Assembly: GCA_900119625.1 (NCBI GenBank)
Contig: FPKD01000013.1
Coordinates: 1-35,877, forward strand
Source of the DNA: Olsenella sp. kh2p3
GTDB taxonomy: Bacteria; Actinomycetota; Coriobacteriia; Coriobacteriales; Atopobiaceae
DNA length: 35,877 nucleotides
Direction: 5' to 3'
Shown in pieces: positions 32,022-35,877 of the stretch. The first letter of the stretch is position 1. Each line of letters starts with the position of its first letter. The notes beneath the pieces were generated by a model. The model saw only the letters and a program-made list of their open reading frames with translations. It was not told the DNA's origin and ran no database searches. The translations under genes were made by a program, and so were the position numbers.

Positions 32022-32720
32022 ATGGCGTACGAGAAGGCAGAGCGGGACGAGATTATCGGCAACATCGTGCTTGCCGAATGGACGCTGTTCCAGGCGGTGC
32101 AAAACGTAGGCGGCCGGGCGGATTGCCAGGACATGCCCAATACCTTCTCGGCCATGCGCCGTGCGCAGTTCGACTCATGGCCGGACGAGGCGCTCGACTC
32201 CTATGCCGACGACCTCGCAGAAGCCATCCAGGCTGGCAGGAACCCCGTTGCCGAGAAGTACGCCTACATGATGGCCTCGACCCACCCGGAGGAGTTCGAG
32301 GCGCTCCGCGACTCCGTGCCGGAGGTCTCTGCCGAGAAGCACGCCCTCGTCGAGCAGATCGTAGAGATTGAGCTTGGCTGGGCAGACCAGCTTGCAGCGG
32401 CGTATCCGCACTTCGCGGGCAGGGGCCGCCCCGTCCGCAGCAGCGAGGACACGTCCGAGGTCACCTCGATCGAGACCTACTCCAGGGGCGAGCTCTCCAC
32501 GTACTCCGTGCGCACGCTGCGCGTCCTTCTCGCCCATTACCGCGCCCTTTCTGACGACGGCATTAACCTGCAGGAGCGCGTGGCTGCCGAGGAGGCGCGC
32601 GCCTACGGCTATCCCAGCCTAGCCGCAGCCGATGAGGCCATCGCGAAGGGCACCATGTCTGGCCAGGGCCTTGACCCCGAGTTTGAGGTCTCCTTTAGCT
32701 GCTGCGGCTGCTGCAACTAG
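32022..32720 (+). CDS. DUF4125 family protein
   Basis: 232 residues, mainly helical, no signal peptide or membrane helix. The N-terminal half carries the conserved DUF4125 block NIVLAEWTLFQAVQNVGGR, CQDMPNTFSAMRRAQFDSW and AEKYAYMMASTHPEEF. The C-terminus ends in a Cys-rich CCGCCN, which could bind metal. The ATG at 32022 follows GGGGAG. The next gene (DUF4037) starts 10 nt downstream, so the two are one unit. No biochemical function is established for the family. Confidence 0.85.
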   Translation: MAYEKAERDEIIGNIVLAEWTLFQAVQNVGGRADCQDMPNTFSAMRRAQFDSWPDEALDSYADDLAEAIQAGRNPVAEKYAYMMASTHPEEFEALRDSVPEVSAEKHALVEQIVEIELGWADQLAAAYPHFAGRGRPVRSSEDTSEVTSIETYSRGELSTYSVRTLRVLLAHYRALSDDGINLQERVAAEEARAYGYPSLAAADEAIAKGTMSGQGLDPEFEVSFSCCGCCN

Positions 32721-32730
32721 GACTACGGCG

Positions 32731-33708
32731 ATGCGAGAAGATGCGGACACGCCCGCGACGGGACTCGCCCTGTCGCGGGCGTTCTTCGAGGCAACGGTGA
32801 ACGAGCTGCTCGCAGGTGGCTACGAGTACCTGCGCGGACGCATGGCGGCAGGCCTTGTGGGGGCTGGCTCAGAGTGCCTGGGCTTTGACGACGAGTTCTC
32901 GCGCGACCACGACTGGGGCCCGGGCTACTGCGTGTGGCTGGACCCGACGGACTGGCGCGAGTCTGGCGCTGCTCTCCAGGAGCGCTACCGTGCGATTGCC
33001 GCGCGCGGCTTTGACGGCTTTCCGCCGCGCGACACAACGTCGGAAAGCTTGGGCGAGAGGCGCGTGGGAGTCTTCCCTGTCGACGGGTTCTACGCGTGGC
33101 TTCTGGGTTCGCCGGGGCTTCCGTCGAGCATCGACGAGTGGCGACGCATTCCGGAGCGGGCGCTTGCCACGGCAGCCAACGGCGAGGTCTTTATCGACAC
33201 AAGCGGCCGCTTCACGAGCGTGCGGAAGCGCCTTCTCGCCTATTACCCCAACGACCTGCGGCTGAAGCTCATCGCGCACGACTGTGCGGTCGCTGCCCAG
33301 GCGGGACAGTACAACTTTGGCCGGCAGACGCGGCGCGACGAGGACCTCGCCGCGCTCTCGTGCCTCGCGCGCTTCTCGGAGACCGTGACGCATGCCGTCT
33401 ATGCGCTTTCGCGCCGCTACGCGCCGTTCTACAAGTGGGCGCCGCGTGGACTTGACACGTTGGGCCCGTTGGGGCTTGAAATGCACGAGGCGCTCGACGC
33501 GGCCCTTGCCGCATGGCGCACGGGCAATGTCGAGCTGGCCGAGGTCCAGATTGAACGCGCAAGCCACGTGCTTGTGGAGGCGCTGCACGCGGAAGGCCTC
33601 TCCCAGAGCGACGAGGGCTTCCTTCTCGCCCAGGCGATTGAAGTGAATTCTCGCATCTGTGATGACGCGCTGCGGGCTGCGGATCTTATGGCACCCGTTA
33701 CTGTCTGA
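32731..33708 (+). CDS. DUF4037 nucleotidyltransferase-fold protein
   Basis: 325 residues. Near the N-terminus GAGSECLGFDDEFSRDHDWG (44-63) fits the nucleotidyltransferase pattern G-S-x(n)-D-x-D (Ser47, Asp59, Asp61), followed by DUF4037 blocks PVDGFYAWLLG, DEWRRIPERALATAANGEVF and, in the helical C-terminal half, RLKLIAHDCAVAAQAGQYNF and RRYAPFYKW. The shape is an NTase head with a helical bundle, as in antibiotic nucleotidyltransferases and MNT/HEPN proteins, but the substrate is unknown. The start is the ATG at 32731, 10 nt after DUF4125, with a weak ribosome site, so coupling is likely. Its 3' end overlaps the convergent TPR gene by 11 nt. Confidence 0.85.
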   Translation: MREDADTPATGLALSRAFFEATVNELLAGGYEYLRGRMAAGLVGAGSECLGFDDEFSRDHDWGPGYCVWLDPTDWRESGAALQERYRAIAARGFDGFPPRDTTSESLGERRVGVFPVDGFYAWLLGSPGLPSSIDEWRRIPERALATAANGEVFIDTSGRFTSVRKRLLAYYPNDLRLKLIAHDCAVAAQAGQYNFGRQTRRDEDLAALSCLARFSETVTHAVYALSRRYAPFYKWAPRGLDTLGPLGLEMHEALDAALAAWRTGNVELAEVQIERASHVLVEALHAEGLSQSDEGFLLAQAIEVNSRICDDALRAADLMAPVTV

Positions 33709-34540
33709 GGGACTTGTACAGGGCTTCCACGCGTGCGGAACCCTGCGTGCCTTTGGTACGCGAAAAGAACGAGGCGGCGTTGTCCAAGGCCGTACGTACA
33801 TCGTCTGGGTTCACGGGAAGGCCCGACTCCAGGAGATCGAGCACTTCGTCGTAGGACGAGCGTGCGGAGGCAACGTCTCCCATGCGATCACGCAGTGTGG
33901 CAAGGGAGTTGAGAAGCGAGACAAAGTGCGGACCGCGCCGGAGCGAGCCATCGCGATAGAGGTCGCAGGCTGCGCCAAGGATGCTGGCGGCGTCGGCAAG
34001 GTTGCCCTCTCCCATGAGGGCACTCGCCACGTTGGCGAAGGCAGAAGAGAGTTCGAAGGCTGGCGAGCCGTTCTCGCACACAATGTCGAGTGCCGCCTGG
34101 TAGCGCATGCGGGCGCCCGTTGGATCATGACGCGCCATGCAGAGATGCCCCTGGTAGTTGAGGCAGGCAGCATATTCGAGGGTGTGGTGGCTGGAGAAGA
34201 GCGTGGACGCCTCAGCGAGGGCAGCGGCGCACTCGTCCAGACGTCCGTCAAGTCGGTAGAGTTCGGCGAGGTTGTCCAAGCAGGTAGCATAGGCATCGCT
34301 GCGGCCGGCCAACGCCTCGATGCCCTCGAGCGCGGCGCGGAAGGACTTCTCGCCGCTCTTATAGTTACCGCGAGAGCGATAGAAGGAGCCAAGTTCGTTG
34401 CAGAGTGTCACGTACTCCGAGGATGCCGTACCGCAGGTGAGGGCCGCCTCGTCGCGCAGGGAAAGGAGTGCCTGCTCAAGTGCGGCTGGGTCCGTGCGAT
34501 GGGCCTGCCAGGCGGCATCAACGCGTGCGAGTGCGTCCAT
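33698..34540 (-). CDS. Tetratricopeptide-repeat protein
   Basis: 280 residues, soluble, made of about six TPR-like helix pairs (for example YVTLCNELGSFYRSRGNYKS, ATCLDNLAELYRLDGRLDE, AACLNYQGHLCMARHDPTG, FVSLLNSLATLRDRMGDVA). TPRs are protein-binding scaffolds; no catalytic domain is present. The ATG at 34540 has AAAGGAG 5 nt upstream; the longer upstream frame is not TPR-like. It is convergent with and overlaps the DUF4037 gene at their 3' ends, which suggests a functional group with DUF4125/DUF4037, though its own role is unknown. Confidence 0.85.
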   Translation of the reverse strand: MDALARVDAAWQAHRTDPAALEQALLSLRDEAALTCGTASSEYVTLCNELGSFYRSRGNYKSGEKSFRAALEGIEALAGRSDAYATCLDNLAELYRLDGRLDECAAALAEASTLFSSHHTLEYAACLNYQGHLCMARHDPTGARMRYQAALDIVCENGSPAFELSSAFANVASALMGEGNLADAASILGAACDLYRDGSLRRGPHFVSLLNSLATLRDRMGDVASARSSYDEVLDLLESGLPVNPDDVRTALDNAASFFSRTKGTQGSARVEALYKSLRQ

Positions 34541-34842
34541 TGCGGCTCCTTTGGGAGGACGTGGGGGTGACCTCGTGGATAGCATAACGCCGGCGCTGAG
34601 CGCGAGCGATGGGCTAACGACGAATGTATCTGCAACAGATGGATGAGATTTGTGGAGACTCTTGTGCTGCCCTCGACCAAGCACGGCATTGGAAAACTCA
34701 TTGATCAGGCAGCGATTCGAATGAGCCCAAGGTTTTTGTATCCCTGGCAACAGCGGATGCCGTCAGGCCAATCGTGGTTGACCCGACCCCTCCTCAGCGT
34801 TTGCCCTAAGCCGACAAGACGAACACCGGAGGAGCCTTTCCA
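34541..34842. other. Upstream region of the TPR gene without recognisable genes
   Basis: 302 nt. A short plus-strand frame (34643-34876) has no domain or ribosome site and runs into the neighbouring repeat. No convincing promoter was found. Confidence 0.5.
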
Positions 34843-35211
34843 TCACGAATTGACGGTTGGTGGCAGTTTTCGATAAAGCATTTATATGTTATCTGTGGTA
34901 AGCACATTTCTGACCAGCGGTTAATCATGGACTCAGTCTGCCGATACTCGGGCGGTCTTCGAAAAACTGCCACCAACCGTAAAAACGCGCCATTGAGGGG
35001 TGGACGAGGACGCTTGGGAAGGTCACGCACGGCCGAGGGGGGTGATGGCCCTCGCCCGATTGGCTAGTTATTACGGTTGGTGGCAGTTTTTCGGTGGCAC
35101 CCCGAGTAGCCCGTCCCCCGAAAATCGGGAGACCCCAGGTAGATGATTTGTCATTGCTCTGATATCACATCAAGGGTTTTACGAAAACTGCCACCAACCG
35201 TCAATTCGTGA
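34843..35211. repeat. 369-bp element with 30-bp perfect inverted ends beside the CRISPR array
   Basis: The ends 34843-34872 (starts TCACGAATTGACGGTTGGTG) and 35182-35211 are perfectly complementary over 30 nt. Inside, CGAAAAACTGCCACCAACCG (from 34960) and ACGGTTGGTGGCAGTTTTTC (from 35073) form a second perfect pair of about 23 nt. The element is thus two 128-129-nt hairpin units (34853-34980 and 35073-35201) in opposite orientation, separated by 92 nt. No reading frame of note and no clear target-site duplication. A diverged unit copy is at about 12812-12938. Confidence 0.85.
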
Positions 35212-35289
35212 AATCGGCCATCCGAACTTGGGAGGGATATCCCCAACTTCGCGCGAAGTACCCACTCGGACCAGCCCCCTCCAGACGAA

Positions 35290-35877
35290 GGAGTCATTCC
35301 CACATATGCGGAGGGCACAACGTTGTTGACCTCTGGCGCACCCTCGTTGTCGGAATCATCCCCGCATACGCGGGGAGCACAGTTATCCCGTCGACGAGCG
35401 ACGGGCCCGCGCCGGGATCATCCCCGCATACGCGGGGGGCACTGAGGCAAAGCGCATCGCCGAATACCACTGCAGGGGATCATCCCCGCATACGCGGGGA
35501 GCACGACGAGCGCGAGCGAGCCGTTCGGCAGCACGCGGGATCATCCCCGCATACGCGGGGAGCACGTTCCCGCCGCACGCGGCCTCGAAGAGCGCCTTGG
35601 GATCATCCCCGCATACGCGGGGAGCACGCGGACGCTCCGCGCCGTCATGGCCCAGGCCAAGGGATCATCCCCGCATACGCGGGGAGCGCACGGGGGCTAC
35701 CCCGAGTCGGTCGTGCTGCCCTAGGATCATCCCCGCATACGCGGGGAGCACCGAGGTGTCTACCGACGCGCGCGACCTCGCGCGGGAATCATCCCCGCAT
35801 ACGCGGGGAGCACTCGGCGACCCGAACCTAATCTATCCTGGCCAGGGGATCATCCCCGCATACGCGGGGAGCACGGC
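35290..35877 (-). CRISPR. Type I-E CRISPR array, leader-distal end (continues right)
   Basis: Ten repeats of 29 nt with 32-33-nt spacers: repeats start at 35290, 35352, 35414, 35476, 35537, 35599, 35661, 35723, 35785 and 35846. On the minus strand the repeat begins GTGCTCCCCGCGTATGCGGG and ends ATGATCCC, i.e. stem CCCCGC-GTAT-GCGGGG plus an 8-nt 5' handle, the classic I-E form. Transcription is therefore leftward. The leftmost repeat (35290-35318) has about eight changes, which marks the old, trailer end; the leader, and probably the cas genes, lie past the right edge. Single-base variants occur in the repeats at 35414 (GGGGGGCAC), 35661 (GAGCGC) and 35723 (first base A). Nine complete spacers are seen; none matches this window by eye. 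Confidence 0.97.

Noticed and set aside
34643..34876. 77-codon plus-strand frame upstream of the repeat element
   Set aside because: No domain, no ribosome site, and its end lies in the inverted repeat.
35208..35831. 207-codon frame across the CRISPR array
   Set aside because: Its repeated peptide is simply the CRISPR repeat translated; not a gene.
1..35877. tRNA or rRNA genes
   Set aside because: No cloverleaf with the T-loop consensus and no rRNA motif found; isolated TTCGAAT strings (such as near 12856 and 34717) lack the rest of a tRNA.

Overview
The window is GC-rich DNA packed with genes, mostly on the minus strand. It looks like a Coriobacteriia chromosome (Olsenella/Atopobium-type Actinomycetota). 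That is an inference from composition, from the DUF4125/DUF4037 gene pair, from the type I-E CRISPR repeat and from long stem-loop repeats between genes. No rRNA, tRNA, transposase or phage gene was seen.

Layout, left to right. (1) A copper module on the minus strand: csoR and a CopA-type P1B ATPase that runs off the left edge and carries a C-terminal CopZ-like domain; the csoR promoter contains a perfect CsoR-type palindrome. (2) A DUF2130 coiled-coil protein and an HtrA/DegP-type protease. (3) A nitrogen/amino-acid block: a GlnR-like orphan regulator with a degenerate receiver, a polar amino-acid ABC importer with two paralogous Tat-exported binding proteins, and a glutamine-synthetase-like protein that lacks four of six metal ligands. 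(4) A small Cys-rich membrane protein, gpmA and ilvE. (5) A de novo NAD operon nadA-nadB-nadC-niaR. (6) Phosphate uptake: pit plus a DUF47 PhoU-like partner. (7) A YgiQ radical SAM protein and a Cof-type HAD phosphatase. (8) A marR-led operon for a heterodimeric ABC exporter with one degenerate ATP site. (9) A DUF4125-DUF4037 pair facing a TPR protein. (10) The leader-distal end of a type I-E CRISPR array, transcribed leftward; the leader, and probably the cas genes, lie beyond the right edge.

The spaces between genes are full of structured repeats: two tandem arrays with an exact 61-nt period (after ygiQ and after the exporter operon), a 369-bp element with 30-bp perfect inverted ends beside the CRISPR (a diverged copy of its unit lies near 12.8 kb), a nested 28-bp inverted-repeat element at 21.6-21.85 kb, a covarying pair of 76-nt units near 4.8 kb, a 35-bp-arm hairpin after gpmA and two copies of a 29-nt palindrome. 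With the metal-ligand-poor glutamine synthetase homologue and the CopA-CopZ fusion with its own internal ribosome site, these are the most unusual contents.
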